Positions 11,398 through 22,514 of a stretch of 64,000 nt of DNA are shown here, one piece after another (within the stretch, counting starts at the first letter, position 1; each line of letters begins with the position of its first letter). Below the pieces are notes generated by a model. The model was not told the origin of the DNA. It saw nothing but the letters and a program-made list of their open reading frames with translations, and did not search any database. The stretch is from Rotaria sordida (Eukaryota > Rotifera > Eurotatoria > Philodinida > Philodinidae), in the NCBI GenBank assembly GCA_905250125.1, contig CAJNOL010000072.1, positions 1 through 64,000 of the forward strand. Reading direction: 5' to 3'. The position numbers were made by a program, and so were the translations under genes.

Positions 11398-12978
11398 CCT
11401 ATTTTTTATGCATTAGAATTAGATTATGCTTTATTTCTGATCACAAAAGTATGTCATAATTGTAATATACAAATCCGAATTGGAAATGCAAACAATACTG
11501 ATATGGTTCTAGAGTATCGGGAATCACAAGAAAACATGAGAAATCACTAGAAATAAACGAAAGTAGAAAAATGTTGTAGAAATCGAAAAATAAATCAGTT
11601 TTCCTCGTTGATACTATTTAACATATCCGTCATAATAATTTATGCTGGTAATCATGTCTAGATGTTCTCGATATGAATGTTTTTATTATGAAATTCCATA
11701 TGGAGAATTTTGAAGACAATTGGTTCTAAATCGAATTGTGAACATTTTCTAAATAAGAGTTGAACTTTAAAATTTTTATCAATATTTGAACTCCATAATC
11801 GATAAATGTAAATTGTATCATTGATTGATATCATAGATATAGTTCAATCTTCATTAACTTTATTTATTAATGTTGAAGTGATTGAAGACTAAAAATTAAA
11901 TGAAAATAAAAATATTATACAAATGATGATTGCCTTTTTCTTACTCATAGTATCTTAATTCTTGTGAATTTTGATTTTCTACCGTTAATAAGACGATAAA
12001 AACGAAATATTTTTTTTACATAGTAAATGACTTTAATTGAAAAGATGATTTTCAAATCAAAGTTAAATTGTATGGAGCAACAAAAGATTTCAAGCATAAT
12101 TTTGAATACACAATTTTGAATAACTTTTCATAGAAAAATACATGAAAATAATATGATAATTTAGTCGTTTCATAATGAATAGAAATATTAATCGATTCAG
12201 ACAGCTATAACAAGCTTTTTGAATGCATCTACAGTCATTAGATATATTTCAATGTTTATGTTGTCAAAAACAAAGAATTTTAAACAACAATGAAGTCTTT
12301 AGTTATTAAAGTATTTATATAAAAACTAGCTTTGAGTCACTAATAAGTAATGTCATTTTGAAGTAATCAAAAAATTCTATTGTCTGTTTTTGAAAATAAC
12401 CACTTATTATTTATATAATTCAAGTGAAAATAATCAACTTCTCTTTGACAATTGATTTTTATGGATTTTACAGCATTATTTCTTTACAAGCAGAATAAAA
12501 AAATAACATGATTGTGTGTCTTTCAATATTTTCAGACTGTTAAATAGATAAATATATAAATAAGAAAAAATATGTTTAATCAAATTATATTCAATTTGAA
12601 AGAATTCATAATAATAAAGATAAGACAAATAATTTAATATGATAGAAATAATCAGTACACCAAGCATGACTTACACTAATGAGTTCGAAATCTAACTATT
12701 TGTGTCATCATATGAGAGGTCATCTACTTTCTAACGAGAATCAAAAGCATTTTTTTCATTAATAAAAAAAAAACAAATACAATTATATTAAGTCTCTAAT
12801 TCTGTTGATCTAATGATAAAACACAGATACAGCAACCATGACGATTATCATAATTGCAATTGAAGGATCTATTTACAATAATATTATTGCATAAATCTGG
12901 CTATTACTCATGACATAATTATTCTTTGCAAAATACAAAAAAGTTCATTAAATTTAATACATACATAAGAGAGATGCG
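11398..12978. other. Intergenic, nothing recognised
   Basis: About 1.6 kb of very AT-rich sequence with no supported gene or clear repeat. Confidence 0.4.
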
Positions 12979-13221
12979 CAGTTTCAGTTTACTGATCACC
13001 GACGTTATCGACTGCACGGTCTCATTGGTATCAGTGTTTCCTGAAGTACTGGAACATATCGCTACAAAAAGAGCATATTTTGATAGAGTTAATGTTTCAG
13101 TGTTGCAACAAACGCAGATATCAGTGCTTTAGTGAACACTGATGCTAGTGTAATCATTGTCTCAATGAATCCTGTGTTGATAGCTCATTGTCAGTATTTA
13201 CACCAACACTACACATTCTGA
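12979..13221 (+). repeat. Dispersed repeat, full-length copy
   Basis: Begins AGTTTCAGTTTACTGATCAC and ends ACCAACACTACACATTC. A shorter copy with the same two ends lies in an intron at 16660-16780. The 68-codon frame inside is a by-product. SINE- or MITE-like; family unknown. Confidence 0.65.
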
Positions 13222-13689
13222 TACATGACAAAATTCTTCTTTCGAATATAGACAACTATTTTTATTTGTTTATATAATACACAATGACTTATATAAATAT
13301 CTTTCATCATACTGATAGCTGCTATAAAAATAAATACATTAATATTATCACAGTAGAAAAAAGAATTTACACTTTAAGAAACTCTTTTGATATTGAAAAG
13401 AGAAATATTAATATTAATAACGATACTAGATTATTCATATCAATTTTTACATGATCAATAAAGATACTCAGATAAATACGATCAAAATCAATATTAACAC
13501 ATCAAATTTCAAATACAGTATTTCTTTTTAAATTCAAATTAAGATTGACAAATTGTCAAATATTTTTTATTTTATGAAGCAATTTCGATTATAGAACTTA
13601 ATTCTTTTCTCTTTCGATTATTAATTTCAGAACTTACTAGAAATTGAACTCATATTTGCAGAACTCATTTTTAGTTATTGAAAAAGCTA

Positions 13690-14263
13690 TACCGTGTGTA
13701 CCAGAAGAGTTTTGCGGCATTTAGTATTTTTCAAATATCTCAGCAGAGATCAATTGTATACTCTTGATTCTTTTTTTAAAAGCTGAGTCGTGAAAAGCTC
13801 TATAAAAACTGTAAGAAAAAATCCCTATTGACTTGTTCTGATGGTGTCTCCTATATTCAAAAGTAATAGATCAGATGATGGTCCTATATCCCACAGTATT
13901 AAATATTTCGAAGATATTTTTGTTTCGCAATAGGAATTTGTTCATACAGGTTTTGTAGAGCTTTCGACGGCGCATCTTTTGAAAAAAAGTCAAGATATTG
14001 TCATTTTCTTAAGGCGAAATATTTGCAAAACAAAAATAGTCTTCAAAATACTGAATATCGTGGGACATAGAATCATTATCTGACCTATTCCTTTTGAATA
14101 TAGGAGACACCATCAAAACAAATCAATAGGGATTTGTTCTTACAGTTTTTGCACAGCTTTTCACGACACATCTTTTAAAAAAGAATCAAGTGTATACGAT
14201 TGATCTCTACTGAGATATTCGAAAAATACTAAATGTCGCAAAACTCTTCTGGTACACCCAGTA
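13690..14263. mobile_element. Mariner-type MITE, ~230-bp inverted arms, TA flanks
   Basis: Left arm about 13690-13922 and right arm about 14030-14263 are reverse complements with few mismatches; both ends read TAC(C/T)G(T/G)GTGTACCAGAAG. A TA dinucleotide sits at each junction (TATACCG on the left, CAGTACAT on the right), as expected of Tc1/mariner insertion. A ~105-bp centre separates the arms. There is no coding capacity. Confidence 0.88.
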
Positions 14264-14375
14264 CATATTTTGTGAAACATGATCTAAAAGGAGTGTTGAA
14301 GTATAGAGATAGAAATTCGAACCACCTTTCGCTCAGACCTGATAGACACGTTAGGAACAACTCATCACAGATCGT
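14264..14375 (+). repeat. Dispersed repeat shared with 56042
   Basis: TATTTTGTGAAACATGATCT followed by AGTGTTGAAGTATA recurs with substitutions at 56042-56155, same orientation. It adjoins the right end of the mariner-type MITE here but not at the second site, so it is a separate family. Confidence 0.65.
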
Positions 14376-14868
14376 ATATTAATAACGTCTCATTATAATA
14401 TATGAACTATTTCATTATTGCATTTGTGGAAGATTAATTAAAAATATGTTGAAGAAATGTATCCCGAGATAGATGGACTAAAACAATCTTCCTGTGATTA
14501 GTCACAGTAGTTATATTGTGTTTCAGATTTTTATCCTGCAAGAATTACGCTAACAGTTTTTATTAATAATAACTTGAATATAAACAATAACGAGACACAT
14601 ACTCAGACATATGTTTTATTTTACTTGACTGTGATACGCAATAACACTAAAAATGACAAAAAGAAAGATGTCGAAAAATCTTTTCTTTTTCTTTTGCATA
14701 TGTATGAGTAAAATTGTTTGTTTTGTTCTCTTTTCATCACCATTTATTCGTGTGTCGTCACAACATGAAAAAAAAAAGTGAAATACTTATTTCCACTTGA
14801 ACGTATAAACATTTTCTGTATTGTGTTTGCATTAACTTCATAGTAACGCCAACTATTTTCTGTCAATA

Positions 14869-17100
14869 ATGCCACGCGCTCGACCAAATGAAGTATGAAT
14901 AAAGAAAATAAAAATTAATAAATTAGATAAATAACTTAATTTTATTTAGCGAGTTGTTCTTGTTCAAACTGATGGTCGTGGTAATATCTTAGATTATGAT
15001 ATTGTTGACCGTCCACATCGATCGTATGTAGTTGAAAAATCGTCATCAGTTAATCGTTCACAACCAATGAAATCATCATCAAAATTTAATCAACTAGAAA
15101 CATATGATGAAGAAGACGATTTTGAAGATGAAGATGAAGATGATAATAATGATTATCGAGATACTACTGCAGGAGTAATGAAAAACTAATTTTCGTGAAA
15201 ATTTGCTTACGAAACTCTTTTTGTTTTTGCTTTCGCAGACAACGCCAATACCACGTCGAGTTCGTTATGTTCGACCGAAATCAACTGTTAAAGTACACAA
15301 TTATCGATCTAAATTCAATAATTTTCATTTTCTATTTAATAAAGATTTTTCAAGGAAAAGTTGATTGGAAAGCAAATACCAAAGTTGATGCCCGTAATGA
15401 TGAAGCTATAGAAAGAATTCTTAATACACCAAAGAGAAAGGTATTTGATGAAAAACCTGTATGGAGTGGAAAATCAAAAATTGATACACATAATGAAGAA
15501 GTCATCGAAAATATTCGTCGAGCACCAAAGCCTGAAGTATTTTTTTTTTCAATGAAAAACGAAAAAAAACTAAACTATTAACTAGTATTTAATAGATATT
15601 TTATGAAAAACCTATATGGAGTGGAAAATCAAAAATTGATACACATAATGAAGAAGTTATCGAAAATATTCGTCGAGCACCAAAACCTCAAGTATACTTA
15701 TTTACTAAGTTATCTATTTAATATATTAAATTTTAATTTTTAATAAAAAAAAACAAGATCTATGAGGAAAAAATCAAATGGGTAGCAGATCCTAAAATTG
15801 ATTCTCATAATGACGAAGCTATTGAACGACTTAAAAGTGCACCAAAACCAATTGTAAGATTATTTTTTAATAAGAAAAAAAAACTTTTTTTTCTTTTTAT
15901 TTAAAAAGATTTATGATGAAAAACTTGTATGGCCATATGTTCATAGAACTGATAATTATAATGAACAATATGTTAAACATAGAAAACGTGAAAAAGTTCT
16001 TCAAAGAGAAAAATCTTTTATTCAAGTAAATTATTTCTTCTAATTTATTTTAACTCATAGATGTTTGTTTGTTTTGCTGTTGAATACAGAATTTTTCACA
16101 AGAACGAAAACCAAGAAAACATAGAGCTCTTATTGATCATCAAAATCCAGATTTTGTTGAACATATAAAACGACAAAAATCAGCGAAATTACCTGTAGAA
16201 AAATAACATCGATTTACGAGCACTTTTAAATTCGTTTATTTTACTTTTTTTTAGCCAATTGAAAATAGAAAACTTGAATGGCAAAAAAAACCACGTATTA
16301 ATCAAAAAAATGATGATTATATTGAACGTATGCGACAAAAACGATCAGTACCTTTGGTATGAAATTAAATTCTTATTTGAAATATATTTAAATGTAATAT
16401 TTTATTTGGTCAGATTTATCAAGAAAAAGTTAAATGGCGTACAAAATCACCAAAAATTAATGCTCGTAATGAAGAATATCTAGAAAATTTAAAAGAACAG
16501 TCAAGACCGAAAGTATGTTTAAAAAGAAAAGAATTTTTTCAAATCCTATTTAATGTCAATATCCTTTCGAGTTATATGCTCATTTGGTGCATTCTGACGA
16601 TCAATAATTGCACAAAAAAACTCAATTGTTTTTAGAACTTAAGTTTTACTAGATATATGTAGTTTCAGTTTACTGACCATTGACATCACCGACTCAGTGC
16701 AATTAGCACCACATTGAGTCCTGTGTCAGTCACTCACCGTTCAGAATTTCAGTATTTAAACCAATACTTCACATTCCTAAGTTTTACTTTGAATATAGAT
16801 TATTAATCGATTACCTCATTGGAAATCTCAAGCAAAAGTCGATGCACATAATAATTCTTACGATCCAGATTCATATACTGAACCAGCGGTAAAAAGTGTT
16901 TTAGTATAATATTTTCAATATATTTTCTATTCAAAACAGATTTTTAGTGAAAAACTTCGATGGCATGCACGACCAAAAATCGATACTGGTCTTGAACCGG
17001 AGCCAAATGAAGAACAGGTTTTATTAAATATTTATCTTTTTACATTTATGTTTATTATTGTTTTTTTTTTCAGTATATTAATTCTGGTTTGACAGCTTGA
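14869..17100 (+). CDS. Ten-repeat protein, one exon per repeat (tau/MAP-like?)
   Basis: Thirteen exons joined by GT-AG sites at phase 0: 14869..14892, 14950..15174, 15239..15292, 15345..15536, 15596..15691, 15758..15853, 15909..16025, 16090..16194, 16255..16356, 16414..16512, 16799..16888, 16940..17017, 17074..17100, giving 434 residues. Residues 1-101 are a basic/Ser N-terminus with an acidic run (61-76). From 102 on there are ten units of 26-39 residues with the pattern I-[FY]-x-E-K-x-x-W-x(4-5)-K-[IV]-[DN]-[AST]-x-N-x-E-x-[IL]-E, then a basic/Pro end. Each unit is its own exon except units 1 and 2, which share one. Units 2 and 3 are almost identical. No signal peptide or membrane segment. 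The spacing, the EK...aromatic...K-I-x-[ST]-x-N order and the 32-residue period resemble tau/MAP microtubule-binding repeats, which is inference; a rotifer-specific cytoskeletal or ciliary protein is equally possible. Confidence 0.8.
16660..16780 (+). repeat. Dispersed repeat, internally deleted copy in intron
   Basis: Lies in the 286-nt intron between exons 10 and 11 of the repeat-protein gene. It starts AGTTTCAGTTTACTGACCAT and ends ACCAATACTTCACATTC, matching both ends of 12979-13221 but lacking about half the interior. It accounts for the unusual length of this intron. Confidence 0.65.
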
Positions 17101-17378
17101 TCAAAAAGAAAAAAAATATATATACATTTATCATTTCTTTCTTTTTTTCAATTTTCATTTCGTTCTCTCTCATTTCTTCATAGGTGCATCATATAGACAC
17201 ACATATATATGTAAAGCGTGTAAAGACCCTGAAATCTTCACCACGTTCGTTCTTTTTTATGATGATGTGTTGTTAAATGATCCCTTTTCTCTGTCAATAA
17301 AAAAAGGACGTACACACAATAAAGTCTAACACATGCATGTAATGATGAGAATAGAAACAAAAAAGAAAAAAAGACAAT

Positions 17379-17419
<41 letters not shown>

Positions 17420-17508
17420 CTTCATCTATTTGAATGAATGTAAAAAACAAAAAAATTCCTAATCAAATTTTACACAGTATAAATTCATGATTTTTTTTCT
17501 TGTGTTTA
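17101..17508. other. Convergent 3' flanks with (TA)n
   Basis: Region between two converging genes. It contains a (TA)17-type microsatellite at 17382-17416 and AATAAA-type signals on both strands (for example 17297). No gene. Confidence 0.5.
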
Positions 17509-18771
17509 TCAAAATAAAAAAAATACTATCAATAAAATATAACTGAATGAAAATCCATTCAAAGAATATAACTGAGTAGAAGAAGAATAATATGGACTAT
17601 AATTTGAGACACCAATTATTGACCGAATAAAAGTATTATAAGTACCTACACGTGTATAAATCCCTGGTGTATTTGGTTTACCACTAAAGAAATAAAACGA
17701 TAGTATCTTGTATATCAATTCTTGTTTTTTTTGTTACATATCTTACCATGATTTACCGAATGATGTTATACCAACAATTTCCCAACGATTATCTGAATTT
17801 TCTATCATTAATGGACCACCTAAAATAAATAAAAAACAAATTAATTACAAAAGACATAAAATTGTTTAGATAAAACCTGAATCAGCTTGGCATGTATCAG
17901 AACCACCTTGAAGTTGTCCTGCACAGATTTGTCCTGAAAGATAACTAATATATACAGTGCATGGCCATTTTGTTGGATCAAGAATCGGTAAAACAACTTG
18001 TTTCAATGTTATTGACGGGTCACTGCCAAAAGCAGTTGATCCCCAACCAATAGCAACACCGGCTATCTTCATAGGTGGATAACTTTTACCTGGAATATCA
18101 TCAGGTGGTAAACATATTGTATTAATACGTAGATCATTATCAGGTAATGGTGAACGGAGTGTTAAAATAGCAACATCATTAGCAAATGTGTCTGGATCAT
18201 ATTGAGGATGCATAGTTATTGATATAACGGATGCTGGATTTCTTTTGTCAGTAGTATAATGAGTACCAGCTATAACATTTAAATCATCAATTCCATCAAA
18301 ATCTTCTATACAATGTGCAGCTGTAAGAACATGACGTCTTGTAATAAGAACTCCACCACATAGATGCAAATTATTTAAAGATCGTTTTGTTAATGAAACC
18401 ATCCATGGATATGAATGAGGTACAACATCTTGTCCACCCATGATACGTCCAAATCTGTTCGTTACTTGACTACGTCCACAAACTCCATTTGTTAATGGAT
18501 CAATTGGTTTCGAAGGTAATGTATTTTTATAAAAATTTGATGATGGTACATCTTGATTTGTCCAATACCATGAATAAGCTAATGGTTTTTGATTTGATGA
18601 ATAATACCATTTTTGACTATCGATATTCGTCATTTGATGTTGTTGATAAAAACTTTGTGGTCCATTAAAAAAACTTTGATATTGTTGTGGCCTAGATTTA
18701 CCATCATCATGAGCAAGCATAATAGTAAAAGTAAATTGCACAATATAATATAGAAATACAATATTAAACAT
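17509..18771 (-). CDS. Trypsin-like serine protease, hydrophobic C-tail
   Basis: S1-family secreted protease of 380 residues. Exons 18771..17877, 17819..17747 and 17683..17509 join at GT-AG sites in phase. There is an N-terminal signal peptide (MFNIVFLYYIVQFTFTIMLA), a ~90-residue Tyr/Gln/Ser-rich pro-region, CGRSQVTNRF, then the activation site GR-IMGGQDV. The triad is His in LTAAHC, Asp in NDVAIL and Ser in DSGGPL, the last codon being split by intron 1. Asp189 (DTCQ) predicts Arg/Lys specificity. Residue 193 is Ala (QADSGGP) where almost all family members have Gly. After the domain (GIYTRVGTYNTFI) a Ser-rich linker leads to a terminal hydrophobic stretch (SYILLIVFFLF) with no cytosolic tail, suggesting a GPI or tail anchor. 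A broken relative lies at 23.4-24.3 kb on the same strand. Confidence 0.93.
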
Positions 18772-19680
18772 GTTAGATATTAAGTCCTTAAATTACTCAT
18801 CGTTTCTTTACTCTTACATCAACTATGGTTGTCAGCTGGTACGGCGCGTTTACAGTGACACATTTGTTCATGTGAAGAGAAGAAAAAAAAATGAAAATTC
18901 ATTTCAGGTTACGATGATTTTGCTTTTTTTTTCTTCGCTCGTCTACTTTTATTCTGTTCTTCGATGCTGTGACAGAAAGAGAAAAAAAAGACGCTGTTAT
19001 TTTTTTTTACATTTCTTTTTGTAAGTTCTGCGTATGTCAGAGGCGAAGACTCGTTTGCATTAGTTTAATCATTCATGTTTTAAGACCGTATGTGTATGCA
19101 TTATGTTGATCTAACACAGATGAGTTTTTCGTTGACCTTGCTCGATACAAACAATTCTTCGAAAAGTGAAAAAAAACGAATTAGTTGGTCGCATTGACTA
19201 GAAAAATGATATTCATGAAGTGCTTCGATTTTTAATTTTTTTAGTTTTGAAGAAAAGAAAAGAACGATTTCTTGTTATAGTGACTATATTATATACACAA
19301 TTGTGCTAAATAAACTTTATATTGATAGGCACGAATAGTATAATATATATTATTCAATGGGTGAAAGTATTGAAATGAAATTCGATTTCGAAAAAAAAAG
19401 GGCAACACAGTGGCGTACATGAAGTTGATCTTCGTCATGTTAGGATTATTATAGAATCAAGCAATGTCCTTTTCTAATTGCTTTTCATTCATTCAGTCAC
19501 TGGATCAATGACTATCTCTGATTGTCTTTTTAAAATAAATAATCAACTTTTCTCAAGGTTATTTGTAAAACAAAATTAATGTCGTTTTATTATATTAAGT
19601 GACATGATTTAGTAAGAAAAAAGTACATTCTTTTTTTACATAGATGACAATAAATATAGCATATACTGAATCATAGTAAA
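18772..19680. other. Intergenic, nothing recognised
   Basis: Upstream flank of the protease gene. The 84-codon frame at 18770 overlaps the protease start antisense and is low complexity. No gene supported. Confidence 0.4.
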
Positions 19681-20207
19681 TTTAACTACGAATGATTTAT
19701 ATTGGGAGCAATGACTCAACATGTAAATTTGTTCGTCTAAAAGAAATGATCCATGACCTATTACGATCCAATATCGAAAATTGCATTAGAAAACTTGTAG
19801 ATTAATGTAAAAAAACATCACAAAAACGAGGAAACACGAAATGATTGATAAACAACGTATATAAATATGTAAACTGGACTGACAAATATCATTCGATTAC
19901 ATATACGAATATGCAATCAAGATCAATTGGTTTATCGTTGATTGACCAACGATAAGACAATTAATCTTAATCGCAATTCGTATATGTGATCGAATGATAC
20001 TTGACAGCCAACCTATATATTTGCATACATTTCTTATCACTGATTTTGTGCCACTTATGTTGGCGATGTTTTATCACCTTAATCTAACAGGTTTTCTAAT
20101 GTGGTTTTCGATATTTGGATCATAACGAGTCATGGATCGTTTCTTCTATATGAACAAAATCTCATATCGAATCATTGCTACCGCAATAAAACATTCATAA
20201 GTAAAGG
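19681..20207. repeat. Near-perfect 2 x 260-bp palindrome
   Basis: Left arm 19681-19940 is the reverse complement of right arm 19947-20207 with modest divergence; the centre is TATCGTTG-ATTGAC-CAACGATA, a 6-nt loop. A third copy of the arm lies at 22262-22514 in the left-arm orientation and stops at the same TTTATCGTTGATT point before diverging. The arms are therefore copies of a larger repeat joined head to head. Confidence 0.88.
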
Positions 20208-20254
20208 GGAACGGGACAACGTGTAAGACGTCAAATCAGTCTACTAGTATTTCT

Positions 20255-20505
20255 TTTTGACCAACTCCATTGAATCATACCTCAACGAAAGAGAATGTTG
20301 GGATCGACATATTCGTACTAGATTCATGAAGTTTCGATTGAATTTTGAAATCTTAAAGCTAGTAACAAAGTAACACATCTTTAGTCATTATTCTAATAAT
20401 TCGTCCTATGACAGTGGGTTCAGTTTGAGAATAAGTAGATAAGACAAAATATTAGCAAAATGATGAATTTTATAGCTCTTTGATGAACCTTCAATTCTAT
20501 TCATT
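20255..20505 (+). repeat. Module B, copy 1
   Basis: About 250 bp (starts GACCAACTCCATTGAATCAT) that recurs directly at 21093-21345 across the assembly gap and inverted at 21918-22198. The shared core includes AGTCATTATTCTAATAATTCG. On the minus strand it directly follows the protease relic at 20506-20992. Confidence 0.8.
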
Positions 20506-20992
20506 GTTTCTGATCACCAAACAGGTGAACATAGTTTGAAATTGATCCAAGCATTACCTAATAGAATTGATGTGATTAAATTTGTTGCAACATAGACAAT
20601 CACCAAAGTTTATATATGTTTAATTGTTAATTCTAATTCTATTTGACCGATAACGTTGAGAGGTGTTGAATTTGCTGTTTGACATGTAGGAGTTTTGTAA
20701 ATAAAGTTTTTTGTGAATAATGATTTTAAGAAAATTTAAATGAATAATTGAGATCGCGGATCCTGTATCAAGGATGGCTTCAGTGGGTTGATTATTAACA
20801 TGAATCGTGATCTAAACAGGAGAAGATATTGATGGCTTAATCAATTGACTGGAAACACTGCTACTGCGTGGTCCAGTTATTGAAAATTTGGAGACATTTT
20901 GCAATCACGAACAACATGATCTTGACCACAATTAAAACATCCAGTCGTACGTTTATAGAAACTATCAATTGTTCGATAATTTTTTCGACCAC
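20506..20992 (-). pseudogene. Ty3-like LTR retroelement gag/protease relic
   Basis: Minus strand, cut off by the assembly gap on its 5' side. A Cys-His zinc knuckle of gag type (CX2CX3HX4C, one residue shorter than the usual CX2CX4HX4C) lies at 20901-20939. Downstream comes a retropepsin-type aspartic protease start with an ILDTGSAI motif at about 20752-20775, followed by further family-like sequence ending near a LLGNAW motif (about 20540). The frame is broken by at least three stops and one frameshift (near 20705), so it is not functional. No reverse transcriptase or integrase is visible. Assignment to the Ty3/gypsy-like group rests on the knuckle-protease order. Confidence 0.78.
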
Positions 20993-21092
20993 NNNNNNNN
21001 NNNNNNNNNNNNNNNNNNNNNNNNNNNNNNNNNNNNNNNNNNNNNNNNNNNNNNNNNNNNNNNNNNNNNNNNNNNNNNNNNNNNNNNNNNNN
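20993..21092. other. Assembly gap (100 N)
   Basis: Exactly 100 N, the conventional placeholder for a scaffold join of unknown size. The sequence resuming at 21093 is a second copy of what lies at 20255-20505. Confidence 0.99.
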
Positions 21093-22198
21093 TTTTTGGC
21101 CAACTCCATTGAATCATATCTCAATAAAAGAGAATGTTGAAACTAACATATTGGTACTAGTTTCATGAGGTTTCGATCAATTTTTGAAACCTTCAAGCTA
21201 TCAACAAAGTAACACATTTTTAGTCATTATTCTAATAATTCGTCTTATGACAATAGGTTCAGTCTGAGAATAAGTAGACAAGATAAAATATTAGCAAAAT
21301 TATGAATTTTATAGCAACTTGATGAGCCTTCAATTCCATAGATATATAAGTCATCAATTGATTGTTCAGTTCAAGGAGATATAGCTCTTATGTACAGATA
21401 GATACTGTTGGCATATGTCTGTCATTTTGCTATTTAATATTTTTAGACAATTTTCGAAGTTTCTTTATAATGTCCAGATCGTAGCTTGATGCAATTCATT
21501 TTTCATCTGATCCCAGAAGACAACCAGGAGTAAGCTTTTCAATGAAAAAAAATGTTCTTGAAATTCTTTAAATCACACATACACCAACTCAACTTTTTAT
21601 GCTGATTTCAAATATCATATTAGTTTTGACTCAAATTGAACTTTTGCTCATCGAATTCTTCTAAATACTGTTCAAGAATACATAAAACTATTTGTGGAAA
21701 AGAATGTACTAAGAAATATTTGTGAATGGTGAAATTTTTTTGACTTTGGAAAATATATGATTTTATAGTTTTTTAAAAGAATTTTCAAATGAGTGATACG
21801 AGAATTTTGATCATTTCAATTTTTGAATGAAATTATTTGTTGAATGGTAGAAATGGATGATAAATACAGTAAATATGCTAATAGGCTTTACCAATACATT
21901 GGACCTAAATCTTGTTAAATTGAACAATCAGTTGGTAGTTTATATATGACATTGAAGCATTATCAAAGAGTTATAAGATTCATAATGACAATAGTATTTT
22001 GTCTTGCTTAGCTTTTCTCAGGTTGAATCTACTGTGATAGGATGGATTATTAGAATAATAACCAAAAATCTCTTACATTGTTGATAGCTTTTAGGTTTGA
22101 AAATCCGACTGAAACTCCATGAAAATAATACCAAAATATTGATGTCAACATATTCTTTTCATTTATATATGATTCAATCGAATTGATCAAAATAAAAT
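21093..22198. repeat. Foldback, ~280-bp arms (module B, copies 2 and 3)
   Basis: Left arm 21093-21375 and right arm 21918-22198 are reverse complements, diverged but colinear: CAATTGATTGTTCAGTTCAA pairs with TTGAACAATCAGTTGG, and AATTATTCTAATAA-type blocks pair as well. The 540-bp centre shows no coding features. Immediately to the right (22199-22514) the homology continues into module A as in 20207-19947, so B and A form one repeat unit about 600 bp long. Confidence 0.8.
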
Positions 22199-22261
22199 AC
22201 TAATAGGCCAATTTGACGTCACATGTCTACTCTCTCTCCCTTGCATTCTCAACTTTTTAAT

Positions 22262-22514
22262 GTTTTATTGTGAGAGTAATGATTCAACATGTGTTTTTTG
22301 TTTGTATAGAAAAAAAACCAATCTATGACTTGTTAGGGCCCAAATATAAAAAAATCACCTTAGAATAACGTGTAAATTAAAATAGAAAAACACGACCAAA
22401 ATGAATGGGCACAAAGCGAATAATAAAAATTGTATGCAAATACGTAGTTTGGTTTGTCAAAAATATTATTGGATTGCATATACAAATATACGATCAACAC
22501 GCATTGCTTTATCG
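22262..22514 (+). repeat. Module A, third copy
   Basis: Colinear with 19681-19940, for example GAGTAATGATTCAACATGT against GAGCAATGACTCAACATGT and TTGCATATACAAATATACGA against TTACATATACGAATATGCAA. It ends at the palindrome centre of the other copies and runs directly into the small frame at 22454. Confidence 0.75.

Noticed and set aside
12926..13132. 68-codon frame
   Set aside because: Mostly within the dispersed repeat 12979-13221, whose second copy does not keep the frame.
15437..15450. Donor-like GTATTT between repeat units 1 and 2
   Set aside because: No acceptor in phase before unit 2, and the uninterrupted reading gives a perfect VFDEK repeat start, so no intron was called.
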